Assembly: GCF_029439455.1 (NCBI RefSeq)
Contig: NZ_JAQFVG010000242.1
Location: 23,776-87,775 of the forward strand
Source of the DNA: Caballeronia sp. BR00000012568055
GTDB taxonomy: Bacteria > Pseudomonadota > Gammaproteobacteria > Burkholderiales > Burkholderiaceae
Length of the DNA: 64,000 nt
Reading direction: 5' to 3'
Below are positions 9,214 through 17,729 of this stretch, piece after piece; the stretch's first letter is position 1, and the number at the start of each line of letters is the position of its first letter. The notes below the pieces were generated by a model. That model made no database searches, was not told the origin of the DNA, and saw only the letters and a list, made by a program, of their open reading frames with translations. The position numbers and the translations under genes are program-made.

Positions 9214-9980
9214 ATCACGTTGAGCATCGACAAAGCCGTTTCCTGAAGCGGCTGCAAAAGACGAGCGAGCGCTGCCTCGCTCGTTTCCTTTCCGATCGGC
9301 ATATTCACCGACAACGCCGCCACCACTTCGCCATGCCGGTTCTTGATCGGCACCGCGATGCCTCGCACGCCCATCTGCAACTGCTGCTCCATTTCGACGT
9401 AACCATCCGCGCGCGCCTTGCGAATGCGCTCGTACAGCGTGTCCCGATTCGTGATCGTCAGCGGCGTGAAGGGCTTGAACTCGGTGGCATCGAGCCAGCG
9501 CCGCACGGACGCCTCATCTGGCCGATACGCCAGCATCACGATCCCGCCCGACATCAGCGCGGCCGGCACACGTGCGCCGAGCACGAAGCCGGTGGTCATC
9601 ACGCGCGTGGACCCGTTACGCGCGATGATCACGAGATCCCATTCGTCCAGCACACTCACATACACCGACTCGTGAATCTGCGCGCTGAGCTGCTGCAAAT
9701 ACGGCTGCACGATTCGCGGCAGCCGCGCCGACTCGAAATACGACCATCCCACGCGCAGCACGCGCGGCGTCAGATTGAACAGCTTGCCATCGGTCTGGAC
9801 GTAACCGAGATGCGCCAGCGTCAGCAAATAGCGGCGCGCGGCCGTACGCGTGAGGCCGGTGCGCACGGCGGCCTGCGTGGGCGTCATGCGCGCGTGCTGA
9901 TCGTCGAAGGCTTCGAGGATCGCCAGACCCTTTTCGAGACCGGCGATCCAGTCGCGTTTATCCAGTTCCGGTTTAGTCAT
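9210..9980 (-). CDS. IclR-family regulator (PcaR/PobR-like)
   Basis: The 256-aa protein has an N-terminal winged helix (LEKGLAILEAF through LTRTAARRYLLTLAHLGYV, residues ~15-65) and an IclR effector domain ending with SVNMPIG. The spacing and the LEKGLAILEAFD opening are typical of the Pca/Pob sub-group that activates aromatic-acid catabolism. It is divergent from the MHS transporter at 10237 (256 bp gap) and convergent with the aldolase. Both are likely targets. Confidence 0.85.
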   Translation of the reverse strand: MTKPELDKRDWIAGLEKGLAILEAFDDQHARMTPTQAAVRTGLTRTAARRYLLTLAHLGYVQTDGKLFNLTPRVLRVGWSYFESARLPRIVQPYLQQLSAQIHESVYVSVLDEWDLVIIARNGSTRVMTTGFVLGARVPAALMSGGIVMLAYRPDEASVRRWLDATEFKPFTPLTITNRDTLYERIRKARADGYVEMEQQLQMGVRGIAVPIKNRHGEVVAALSVNMPIGKETSEAALARLLQPLQETALSMLNVI

Positions 9981-10236
9981 GGCGATATGCTTGTTTAGTT
10001 ATGGATAGACGTGTGTTTTCGTGCCGGGCTAAAGCCATTTGCTAGTGCTAACCCCTGAAACGAGCGATCATCGAACACATGCGCGCGATAATCGCGCAAA
10101 ATTTATCATAAAACATTGATTCAAAAGGGTTGCGCTTTTAATCTTCAGTCACTCCAGAGCGACACGAAATTTTGCACATTCGATAACCGCCGCTCGACCA
10201 GAACCCACTGAAAACCCATTGTTCGGAGACAACTCT

Positions 10237-11643
10237 ATGGCTAGCCTTCAGGACGAAGCGCACGGCGGCCGCCAGGCGAAGAAAGCGACGGCGAGCGGCT
10301 GGATCGGCTCGGCGCTCGAGTATTACGACTTCTTCATCTACGCCCAGGCAGCAGCGCTGATTTTCCCGCAGCTTTTCTTTCCGTCGGGCAATCCGAAGGT
10401 GGCGATCGTCGCCTCGCTGGCGACCTACGGCGTGGGTTATGTCGCGCGTCCGATCGGCGCATTCGTGCTCGGCCATCTGGGCGATACTCACGGCCGCAAG
10501 AACGTTCTGCTGATCTGCATGTTCCTGATGGGTTTCTCGACGATGGCGGTCGGCCTGTTGCCGACGTATCACAGCGTCGGCATGCTCGCACCGGCACTGC
10601 TGGTGATCCTGCGTCTGGTTCAGGGCTTCGCGGTGGCCGGTGAAATCTCCGGCGCGAGTTCGATGATTCTCGAACACGCCCCGTTCGGCCGACGCGGTTA
10701 TTACGCGAGCTTCACGCTGCAAGGCGTGCAGGCGGGCCAGATTCTCGCCGCTGCCGTATTCCTGCCGCTCGCCTACTTCATGCCGGAAGACATGTTCAAT
10801 TCGTGGGGATGGCGCATTCCGTTCCTGCTGTCGGCGCTGGTGCTGGTCGCGGGTTACATCATCCGGAAGGAAGTGCATGAAACGCCGGCTTTCACGTCCG
10901 AAGGCGCACACGGCGATTTGCCGAAGTCGCCGATCAAGGAAGCCTTCGCCAACAGCACGCCCGACATGGTTCGCGTGGTCTGCATGGCGCTGATGAACGT
11001 GATTCCGGTCGTCGCCACGATTTTCGGTGCGGCGTATGCGGTGCAGGCGTCGTACGGCATCGGCTTCCACAAGAGCGTGTATCTGTGGATTCCGGTGGCG
11101 GGCAATATCCTCGCGGTGATTGTGATTCCGTTCGTCGGCAATCTATCCGACAAGATCGGCCGCCGTATTCCGATGATTGTCGGTTCGCTGCTCGCGGGTC
11201 TCTTGTCCTTCGCTTATCTGTATGCGATCAGCATCAAGAACGTGCCGCTGGCGATCGTCGCATCGCTGTTGATGTGGGGCATCGTGTATCAAGGCTATAA
11301 CGCGATTTTCCCGAGCTTCTTCCCGGAACTGTTCCCGACGCGCTCACGCGTTTCGGCGATGGCGATTGCGCAGAACATCGGCACAACCATCACGGCGCTG
11401 CTGCCGGCGCTGTTCGCTGCGGTCGCGCCGCCGGGATCAACGAACATTCCGTTCACCATCGGCGCACTGGCTTTCAGCGTGACGATCATCGCTTCGATTG
11501 CGGCATTCTCGGCGCGGGAGACGTATCGAGTACGACTGAACGATCTCGGCAAGAAGGATGCAGTGCCGATGAACGAGCAGGAATACGAACGACTCCGCGC
11601 GGATTCGATGGCGGTGGAGAAGGTCGCCAAGGCGCACGCCTGA
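10237..11643 (+). CDS. MFS transporter, metabolite:H+ symporter (MHS) family
   Basis: The 468-aa, 12-helix protein opens with SGWIGSALEYYDFFIYAQAA, the MHS-family helix 1 signature. It carries the cytoplasmic loop GHLGDTHGRKNVL and the second-half loop GNLSDKIGRR. MHS members (ShiA, ProP, KgtP, aromatic acid permeases) import small organic acids or zwitterions with protons. The start at 10237 has CGGAGAC upstream. It is divergent from the IclR regulator and ends at a strong terminator, so it is probably a single-gene transcript. Confidence 0.85.
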   Translation: MASLQDEAHGGRQAKKATASGWIGSALEYYDFFIYAQAAALIFPQLFFPSGNPKVAIVASLATYGVGYVARPIGAFVLGHLGDTHGRKNVLLICMFLMGFSTMAVGLLPTYHSVGMLAPALLVILRLVQGFAVAGEISGASSMILEHAPFGRRGYYASFTLQGVQAGQILAAAVFLPLAYFMPEDMFNSWGWRIPFLLSALVLVAGYIIRKEVHETPAFTSEGAHGDLPKSPIKEAFANSTPDMVRVVCMALMNVIPVVATIFGAAYAVQASYGIGFHKSVYLWIPVAGNILAVIVIPFVGNLSDKIGRRIPMIVGSLLAGLLSFAYLYAISIKNVPLAIVASLLMWGIVYQGYNAIFPSFFPELFPTRSRVSAMAIAQNIGTTITALLPALFAAVAPPGSTNIPFTIGALAFSVTIIASIAAFSARETYRVRLNDLGKKDAVPMNEQEYERLRADSMAVEKVAKAHA

Positions 11644-11677
11644 ATGAAAGTTTGATCGCGAGTGTTGGAGTGTTTGG

Positions 11678-11710
11678 ACGGGCCTTGAGGCAATCAAGGC
11701 CCGTTTTTTT
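11678..11710 (+). terminator. intrinsic terminator after the MHS transporter
   Basis: A perfect 11-bp stem (ACGGGCCTTGA 11678-11688 and TCAAGGCCCGT 11694-11704) with a GGCAA loop is followed by a run of seven T. It lies 34 bp after the transporter stop. Confidence 0.9.
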
Positions 11711-11796
11711 ATGGGTGATTACATCCCATGTAATTGGCGCGATTCCCCCATGCGCCTACTCTTTGCCTGTACCTTTTCACAGCCAAGGAGCACACC

Positions 11797-12357
11797 ATGT
11801 CGCACTTCACGCTTCACACGATCGACACCGCGCCCGCGCAATCGCAACCCGTGCTGCACAAATTGCACGATACCTTCGGCACGATCCCGAACATCGCCGC
11901 GGCGATGGCGAATTCGCCGGTGCTAATCAACGGTTTTATCGGCTTGTTCGAGCGTGTGCACGCGAGCAGTCTCACCGAGCCGCAGATTCAGACGCTTTTG
12001 CTCACCAACGCCGTCACCAATGCGAGCGCCTGGCCCGTCGCGTTCCACTCGGCGCTCGCGTTGAATCAAGGCGTATCACGCGCCGATGTCGATGCCATGC
12101 GCGCAGGCCATCTTCCCGGCGATAATCGACTCGCCGCGCTGTCGATGCTCGCACGCACGCTGATCGAAAAACGCGGCCTTTTGAATGTGTCGGACGAAGC
12201 GCGCTTTCTCGAAGCCGGCTTCACGTCAGAACAAATCCTCGAAGTGATCGCAGTCGTAGCCGCATCGACGATTACGAACTACACGGCAAGCGTCACGAAG
12301 CCGCCACTCGAAGACGCGTTCGCGGAGTTCGCGTGGTCTTCTAAGGATATCGAATGA
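11797..12357 (+). CDS. carboxymuconolactone decarboxylase/AhpD-fold protein lacking the CxxC
   Basis: The 186-aa all-helical protein resembles AhpD-like CMD-fold peroxidase-associated proteins: residues 24-50 (HDTFGTIPNIAAAMANSP), a later FHSALALNQG, and a C-terminal EVIAVVAASTITNY. In AhpD-type members this position carries C-x-x-C-x-x-x-H. Here it is S77-A-W-P80-V-A-F-H84, so both redox cysteines are gone while the His stays. The start at 11797 has AAGGAG 9 bp upstream. The gene overlaps the following regulator by ATGA, implying co-translation. Confidence 0.75.
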   Translation: MSHFTLHTIDTAPAQSQPVLHKLHDTFGTIPNIAAAMANSPVLINGFIGLFERVHASSLTEPQIQTLLLTNAVTNASAWPVAFHSALALNQGVSRADVDAMRAGHLPGDNRLAALSMLARTLIEKRGLLNVSDEARFLEAGFTSEQILEVIAVVAASTITNYTASVTKPPLEDAFAEFAWSSKDIE

Positions 12358-13169
12358 ATCTTGACAGGCAGGAATTCGGCTCGCTGCTGCGTTATTGGCG
12401 CGATGTGCGCGGCGTGAGCCAACTCGATCTGTCGTTGGATGCGGGCATTTCGCAGCGGCAGATCAGTTTTATCGAAAGCGGGCGCAGCGTGCCGGGCCGC
12501 GATACGGTCATCACGCTCGCGCAAACGCTCGATGTGCCACTGCGCGAACGCAATGCGCTGCTGCTCGCCGCCGGTTACGCGCCCGTTTATTCCGACGCGC
12601 CGTGGAACGCGCAGGAAATGCAAAGCGTGACGCGCGCGCTTGCGCGTGTAGTGCGTCAGCACGAACCATTTCCCGCGCTGGTCATGGATCGCCATTGGAA
12701 CGTGCTGATGACCAACGAAGCCGCGCCGCGCTTTTTCAACCGCTTTATCGATATGTCCGCGCGCAAAGGGCCGCGCAACATGCTGCATTTGCTGTTCGAT
12801 CCGCACGGCATGCGCCCTTTTATCGACGATTGGGATAATGTCGCGCGCAGTCTTTTACAGCGTGTATATAGAGAATCCGTGGGACATGTGATCGATGGCG
12901 AAACGCAGCATCTGCTCGATGAGTTGCTCGCGTTTCCCGACGTACCGCGCGACTGGAGCACGCATCATACACAAGCAACTGCGCCGGTCATTCCATATGG
13001 ATTCCGAATCGATGGACAAGTGCTACGTTATTTCTCGATGGTCACGAGCGTAGGCACGCCGCAGACCATCGCCGCACAGGAGCTTCGGCTGGAATGTATG
13101 TTTCCGCTCGACGATGCCACCGAAGCGTGGCATGACTCGCTCACGCGCCCTGCTGCTTACGCTCCGTGA
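12354..13169 (+). CDS. XRE-family regulator with MmyB-like ligand-binding domain
   Basis: The 271-aa protein has a helix-turn-helix at residues ~8-65 (QLDLSLDAGISQRQISFIESGRS) and a C-terminal MmyB/MLTR-like domain at ~100-265. That domain is recognised from ALVMDRHWNVLMTNEAAPRF and the PFIDDWDNVA region. Such proteins commonly control an adjacent oxidoreductase gene. It is coupled by ATGA overlap to the CMD-fold gene upstream, its probable partner. The 3' end overlaps the convergent CheB/CheR gene by 29 bp. Confidence 0.85.
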   Translation: MNLDRQEFGSLLRYWRDVRGVSQLDLSLDAGISQRQISFIESGRSVPGRDTVITLAQTLDVPLRERNALLLAAGYAPVYSDAPWNAQEMQSVTRALARVVRQHEPFPALVMDRHWNVLMTNEAAPRFFNRFIDMSARKGPRNMLHLLFDPHGMRPFIDDWDNVARSLLQRVYRESVGHVIDGETQHLLDELLAFPDVPRDWSTHHTQATAPVIPYGFRIDGQVLRYFSMVTSVGTPQTIAAQELRLECMFPLDDATEAWHDSLTRPAAYAP

Positions 13170-16100
13170 TATCCGCTGCCGTGCCCAGCCACTCGACGAT
13201 ATTCCCTTCGCCATCGAGCAAAGGCACCGCGCGCGACAAAGTCCAGCCCAGCGCGCCATCCACACGCAACACGCGATGCTCGAGTTCGAATACCGTGCGC
13301 GTGTCGATTGCGTGACGAATCGCCTGCATCACGCGCGCCTGGTCTTCGGGGTGAATGTAGGTATTGAGCCAATCGCCGCTGGGCGAGGAAGTATCGGAAA
13401 TAAAGGCTTTTCCTTGCAGAGAACTCATCACGCTCCAGTCCGGACTCATGCGATACACCACGTCGAAACTCGCGGCCAGATATGCGTGCAACTGTTCCTC
13501 GCTTTTATGGCGCGCAGCTTCCGCGCGCTTGCGCACTTCGCCCTCCATGTAGCGCGACAGAATGATGGACGCCGTGTTGGTCAACAGCGCCGTCAGCCGC
13601 AAATCGCGGCGCGACGCCGCCCGCGCCTGCGATGAATAAATCGCCAGCGTACCCACCAGTTGTTGCGCGGGGCTGATCAGCGGAAAGCTCCAGCAACCGC
13701 GATATCCGAATCGATCGGCAAGCCATCGCCACGGTTCCCAGCGCGGATCTTCGTGCACGTCCGCGGTGAGGACCGCTTCGCCGGTATGCGTCACCAGTCC
13801 GCACGCAAGCGATTCGGGACCAATGCGAAAGCCATCGACCGCTTCCGCATATTCATCAGTCATCCCAACTATTCGATGCAGTGTCGTCCCATCGCCATTG
13901 GCCAGATACACGGCCGCACGCGTGCCCGGCCCGAGCGTTTCCTGCGCGATGCGCACCAGCATGCCCAGCGATTGTTCCAGCGGCGCTTCATTGATCGCGG
14001 CTTCGAGCGCTTCACGCTGGCCGCGCGTCCAGTTGGCGTATTCGTCGAGTTCCTCGTTGCGCGCGCGCAATTCTTCTTCGGCGCGCGCCCGTTCGACCGC
14101 GGCCCAGATGCGCTCCGCCATCAGTTCGAGAAACATCAGTTCTTCGCGCGACCACGTATGCGGTGAAGCGAGATGCACCACCAGCGCGCCGAGCACGCGG
14201 CCCGATTGACCTGAATCCACGAACGGCGCGTTGGCCCACGCGCCGACGCCGAACGCGCGACAGATATCGCGTTGCGCCGCGCTCATCGCCGGATCGATCA
14301 TGACGTCGTTGCTTTGACCGGCGCGGCCGATCATATCGATGGCATAGCGGCGTCCGAGCATATTCACGCAGCCATCGGCCGCATCGGTGGCGACGATTTC
14401 GAGTTCATGCGCGCCGGCCGGTTCCATGTAGTTGATGCGCAGCGCGCCGAGTTGCTCGCGCAGCATGCGGATCGCGGTGCTGCGCGTATCGCGATGCCCG
14501 GCGGGACAGCGCATCGCATCGGCAAAACGCACCATGAAACTGTGCGATGCGCTTTCACGCAGCGCCTGTTCCGCGCGCTTCAGCTCCGAGATATCCGTGA
14601 AATTCACCGCGACGCCCGCGTTCTTTTCCGTGCGCGACATAAACGGCCGGATGCGCCGCAAAAAGCACTTGTCTTCCTGATTGCGCACCTCGGCTTCGCG
14701 CGGTTCGTCGGTCTGCATGACGGCGCGCACATCGCGAATGAATTCCGGATCGTCGAAGCGCGGGAAGAAGTCGGTGATCGGGCGGCCCACGTCGCCTGCT
14801 CTGAGCGGAAAGAGTTCATGGATCGATGGCGTGAACCATCGCACGCGCAACTCTTCATCGAGAAACAGCGTCATGACCGCGCCCGCGCTCAGCACGCGAC
14901 TCTGCATTTCCAGTTCGGCGATCTTGTTTTCGAGCGTCGCGTTCACCTGGTTCAAATCGTCGTTGGCGATATTCAATTGCTCATTCGATGCCCTCAGTTC
15001 CTCGTTCAGCGCGTGCAGTTCCTCGCGCGAGGCTTCGAGTTCTTCACGCGAGACGCGAATGGCTTCGGTCCAGTCTTCATTCGATGCCTCGCGCTTGTCC
15101 AATCCGCCGCGCCGTTCGCCCGCCAGAAACGACACCAGCACGCGCGGCGATGCGCCGTTTTCAGCGGTCTGGATCGGCGTGATTCTGATTTGAAGCGCAT
15201 GCGGGCCGTCGTCTTCTTCGTGCAGGCCGTGAACGGCGGCGGGCTGGCCATCCGCGAATGCGCGCAGCGCCGCCGACCTCAGGCTCGACGCGAGTTCGCG
15301 CTGCGTGAGCTTGAGCAGATTGTCGGTCGGCTGGCCGGCGGGAAAATTGAGGAACTTGTCGGTGTCGCCGTAGACCTGAAGAATGCGGAATTCGTCATCG
15401 ATCAAAACGGATGGCAAATCGAAATGCTCAACCGCCGCGCGATGCGCGACCGACGGCACCGCCGCCGCGTGCCGGAATCGCGCCATGCGATACGGAAAGC
15501 GGATGCGCACATCCGCCGCCGGACCGGTTTTGCGATAGATATGCCAGCGGCCCGAAACGGGTTCGAAGCCTTTTTGACGTGCCGATAACGGCTCGCCCTT
15601 GCCGAGGAACAGATAACCGCCGAGCCGCAGCGCGCTGTGCAGCAGAAACAGCACGCGTTCGGTCGCTTCGGGATCGAGATAGATCAGCAGGTTGCGGCAG
15701 GTGACGAGATCGAGTCCATGAAATGGCGGATCGACCAGCAGGTCTTGCGGCGCGAACACCATTTTTTCGCGCAGCGCGCGTTCGATACGGCAGTTGCCAT
15801 CGACCGAATAGAAGAAGCGCGCCTGACGCTCGGCGGAGACTTTTTCGAGCGCATTGGCTGCGAACACGCCCCGGCTCGCGCGCGTTACGATATCGGGCGA
15901 GGCGTCGGTGGCGAACACCTGAAAGTCCGCCGATGCACCGCTTTCGCTCAGCAGCATCGCTACGGAATAGGCCTCTTCGCCGGTCGCGCAGGCCGTGGTC
16001 CACGCGCGGATGGTTTCGCCCGCGCGCTCCTTCAGCAATGGCTCGATCACGTCGTGCTTCAGCGCGTCCCACGCGGGTGGATCGCGGAAAAACTCGGTGA

Positions 16101-16947
16101 CGTGAATGGGGATGCCGCGAATCAGCGCTTCGAGTTCGGCGGGATCGTCGTGCAGCAGGGATTGATAGTTGGCGAACGAGCGCACGCGGCGCGCGTCCAT
16201 GCGCTGCTGGATGCGCCAGAGCAGAGGCGTCGCCTTGTAGCCGCTCAGATCGAAACCGGCCTGCTTGCGGATCATGCCGACGATTTCATCGAGCGTGCGC
16301 GCAATCTCGCCGGTCCACGCGACCTGGCTTTCGGGCCGCACATACGCGGGCGAGGCGCACAACGCCAGTTGCCGCGCGATCTCGCCGACCGGCAGCACGT
16401 AATCCGCCGCGCCCCGCGCGATGACCGCGCGCGGCATGTCGTCGTTCATCGTCGTGACCGGGTCTTGCACGATGACCACGCCGCCCGCCTGCTTCACGCA
16501 GATCGCGCCCGCCGCGCCATCGGTGCCGGTGCCGGACAGCACGGCGGCGATGGCTTTCGGGCCGCGATCGCCCGCGAGACTTTCGAACAGCGCGTCGATC
16601 GTATCGATGCCGGGCCGGCGCGATCCGCCTTCGGCCGGCCGCGTGCGGAAGATGCCGTGTTCAAGCGTGAGTACATCGTCGGAACTGGCGACGTAGATGC
16701 GATTCGGCGCGGGACGCTCGCCGTGCATCGCCATACAGACGGGCAGCGGCGTCCATTTGTCCAGCAGTCTGACGAGCTGATCGCGCTGTCCCGGCATGGA
16801 ATGCTGGACGATGACGATAGCCAGCGCTGGCTGCGGCGGCATCGCCTGAAGCAGACTGTGCAAAGCCTCGATACCGCCCGCCGATGCACCGATGCCCACG
16901 ACAAAACAATCGTCGGCGGATGCGGGCTTGATCTGGGGTGTGGCCAT
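13141..16947 (-). CDS. CheB-CheR-PAS-GAF multidomain signalling protein without a kinase domain
   Basis: The 1268-aa protein starts with a CheB methylesterase domain (residues ~15-190) with the catalytic triad visible as S22 (GIGASAGG), H49 (VQHS) and D143 (GTGTDG). A CheR methyltransferase domain follows (~210-475, TTACATGEEAYSVAML and VTCRNLLIYLD). Then come a PAS-like region, a coiled coil rich in REELEASREELHALNEEL-type heptads (~625-700), another PAS, two GAF-like domains (~830-960 and ~990-1130) and a final PAS/PAC ending ADITERKQQGA. Most relatives continue into a histidine kinase; this one stops directly after the PAC. No chemotaxis genes adjoin it. It probably couples sensing to protein methylation/demethylation; the target is unknown. 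Confidence 0.85.
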   Translation of the reverse strand: MATPQIKPASADDCFVVGIGASAGGIEALHSLLQAMPPQPALAIVIVQHSMPGQRDQLVRLLDKWTPLPVCMAMHGERPAPNRIYVASSDDVLTLEHGIFRTRPAEGGSRRPGIDTIDALFESLAGDRGPKAIAAVLSGTGTDGAAGAICVKQAGGVVIVQDPVTTMNDDMPRAVIARGAADYVLPVGEIARQLALCASPAYVRPESQVAWTGEIARTLDEIVGMIRKQAGFDLSGYKATPLLWRIQQRMDARRVRSFANYQSLLHDDPAELEALIRGIPIHVTEFFRDPPAWDALKHDVIEPLLKERAGETIRAWTTACATGEEAYSVAMLLSESGASADFQVFATDASPDIVTRASRGVFAANALEKVSAERQARFFYSVDGNCRIERALREKMVFAPQDLLVDPPFHGLDLVTCRNLLIYLDPEATERVLFLLHSALRLGGYLFLGKGEPLSARQKGFEPVSGRWHIYRKTGPAADVRIRFPYRMARFRHAAAVPSVAHRAAVEHFDLPSVLIDDEFRILQVYGDTDKFLNFPAGQPTDNLLKLTQRELASSLRSAALRAFADGQPAAVHGLHEEDDGPHALQIRITPIQTAENGASPRVLVSFLAGERRGGLDKREASNEDWTEAIRVSREELEASREELHALNEELRASNEQLNIANDDLNQVNATLENKIAELEMQSRVLSAGAVMTLFLDEELRVRWFTPSIHELFPLRAGDVGRPITDFFPRFDDPEFIRDVRAVMQTDEPREAEVRNQEDKCFLRRIRPFMSRTEKNAGVAVNFTDISELKRAEQALRESASHSFMVRFADAMRCPAGHRDTRSTAIRMLREQLGALRINYMEPAGAHELEIVATDAADGCVNMLGRRYAIDMIGRAGQSNDVMIDPAMSAAQRDICRAFGVGAWANAPFVDSGQSGRVLGALVVHLASPHTWSREELMFLELMAERIWAAVERARAEEELRARNEELDEYANWTRGQREALEAAINEAPLEQSLGMLVRIAQETLGPGTRAAVYLANGDGTTLHRIVGMTDEYAEAVDGFRIGPESLACGLVTHTGEAVLTADVHEDPRWEPWRWLADRFGYRGCWSFPLISPAQQLVGTLAIYSSQARAASRRDLRLTALLTNTASIILSRYMEGEVRKRAEAARHKSEEQLHAYLAASFDVVYRMSPDWSVMSSLQGKAFISDTSSPSGDWLNTYIHPEDQARVMQAIRHAIDTRTVFELEHRVLRVDGALGWTLSRAVPLLDGEGNIVEWLGTAADITERKQQGA

Positions 16948-17282
16948 AAATCACTTCAACTGGAATAAGCGCGCGACTTGTCAGTATGCGCCACTCATGT
17001 GTGCGCCATTTACTGCGGCGCTGCGCTGAATCGTCAAAACAATTGAAATTAGATTGAACGGTAAATCGTTTGCCGACTCCTATAAGTCGGCACGTTCACC
17101 GTTATTCTTCTGAACAATATGAGCTTGCATCATGAATTGATCAGGAATGCGGAATGCTTGTCGATGCGCTTCGGAAGTCCTTCCCAATGTTTGCCAGCCC
17201 ACCAAATTTCTATGATGGAAAGGTGACGTAAGCACATCGAAAGCCTCTATAATCGATTCACCCCGGCAGAGGAATCTATTCA
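16948..17282. other. 335-bp divergent intergenic region with an extended hairpin
   Basis: No convincing gene is seen here. The main feature is a hairpin at 17057-17103. The inner arms TGCCGACT (17071-17078) and AGTCGGCA (17085-17092) pair perfectly around a CCTATA loop. The outer arms AACGGT and ACCGTT extend it with an internal bulge. There is no T-tract, so it is not a classical terminator. It could be a leader structure of the cupin gene that starts 180 bp later, or an operator. Confidence 0.4.
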
Positions 17283-17720
17283 ATGGCATCGCCAGTATTC
17301 GAGTCTGTCCGCCTGGACGACATCATGCTCAAGCCTGACCCGATCGATCCGTCGTGGATACTCGAAGGCGACCCCGTCGCGCGCAGCGGACTGTGGTCGC
17401 TGAGTCCGGACAAGACTACGTCGTCATGGGTGTGGGATTGCACGGCCGGTCGTTTCAACTGGTACTTCGATGCCGACGAAACCATCTACGTGATCGAAGG
17501 CGAAGTCATCATCACAGCCGAAGGTCAGGAACCGCGCTCCTTGCGCGCCGGACATGCAGCTTTGTTTTATGCGGGTACGCGTTCCGAATGGTATGTGCCG
17601 CGCTATGTGCGCAAACATGCCATTCTGCGTCCGCATCTCGCGCGGCCCGTGGCGCTGGCCGTAAAGGTCGGCATCAAGTTGCGGCGCAAGGCGAATGGCT
17701 CGCTTGCACGCTCGTTTTGA
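17283..17720 (+). CDS. cupin-domain protein (DUF861/EutQ-like cupin)
   Basis: The 145-aa protein contains one small cupin barrel. The WNWYFDADETIYVIEGEV-like stretch (beginning near FNWYF, residue 60) and the later RAGHAALFYAGTRSEWYV resemble the two cupin motifs of the Cupin_3 (DUF861) group. In motif 1 the usual histidines are replaced by a DADE segment with retained glutamates. Cytoplasmic, no signal peptide. It is convergent with the MocR gene. Possible roles include ureidoglycolate hydrolase-like or sugar/amine metabolism; no specific substrate is supported. Confidence 0.7.
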   Translation: MASPVFESVRLDDIMLKPDPIDPSWILEGDPVARSGLWSLSPDKTTSSWVWDCTAGRFNWYFDADETIYVIEGEVIITAEGQEPRSLRAGHAALFYAGTRSEWYVPRYVRKHAILRPHLARPVALAVKVGIKLRRKANGSLARSF

Positions 17721-17729
17721 TACCTTGTT

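Noticed and set aside
14272..16968. Two long plus-strand open frames (438 and 443 codons)
   Set aside because: Both are mirror frames of the CheB-CheR-PAS-GAF gene, whose domains and motifs are clear on the minus strand.
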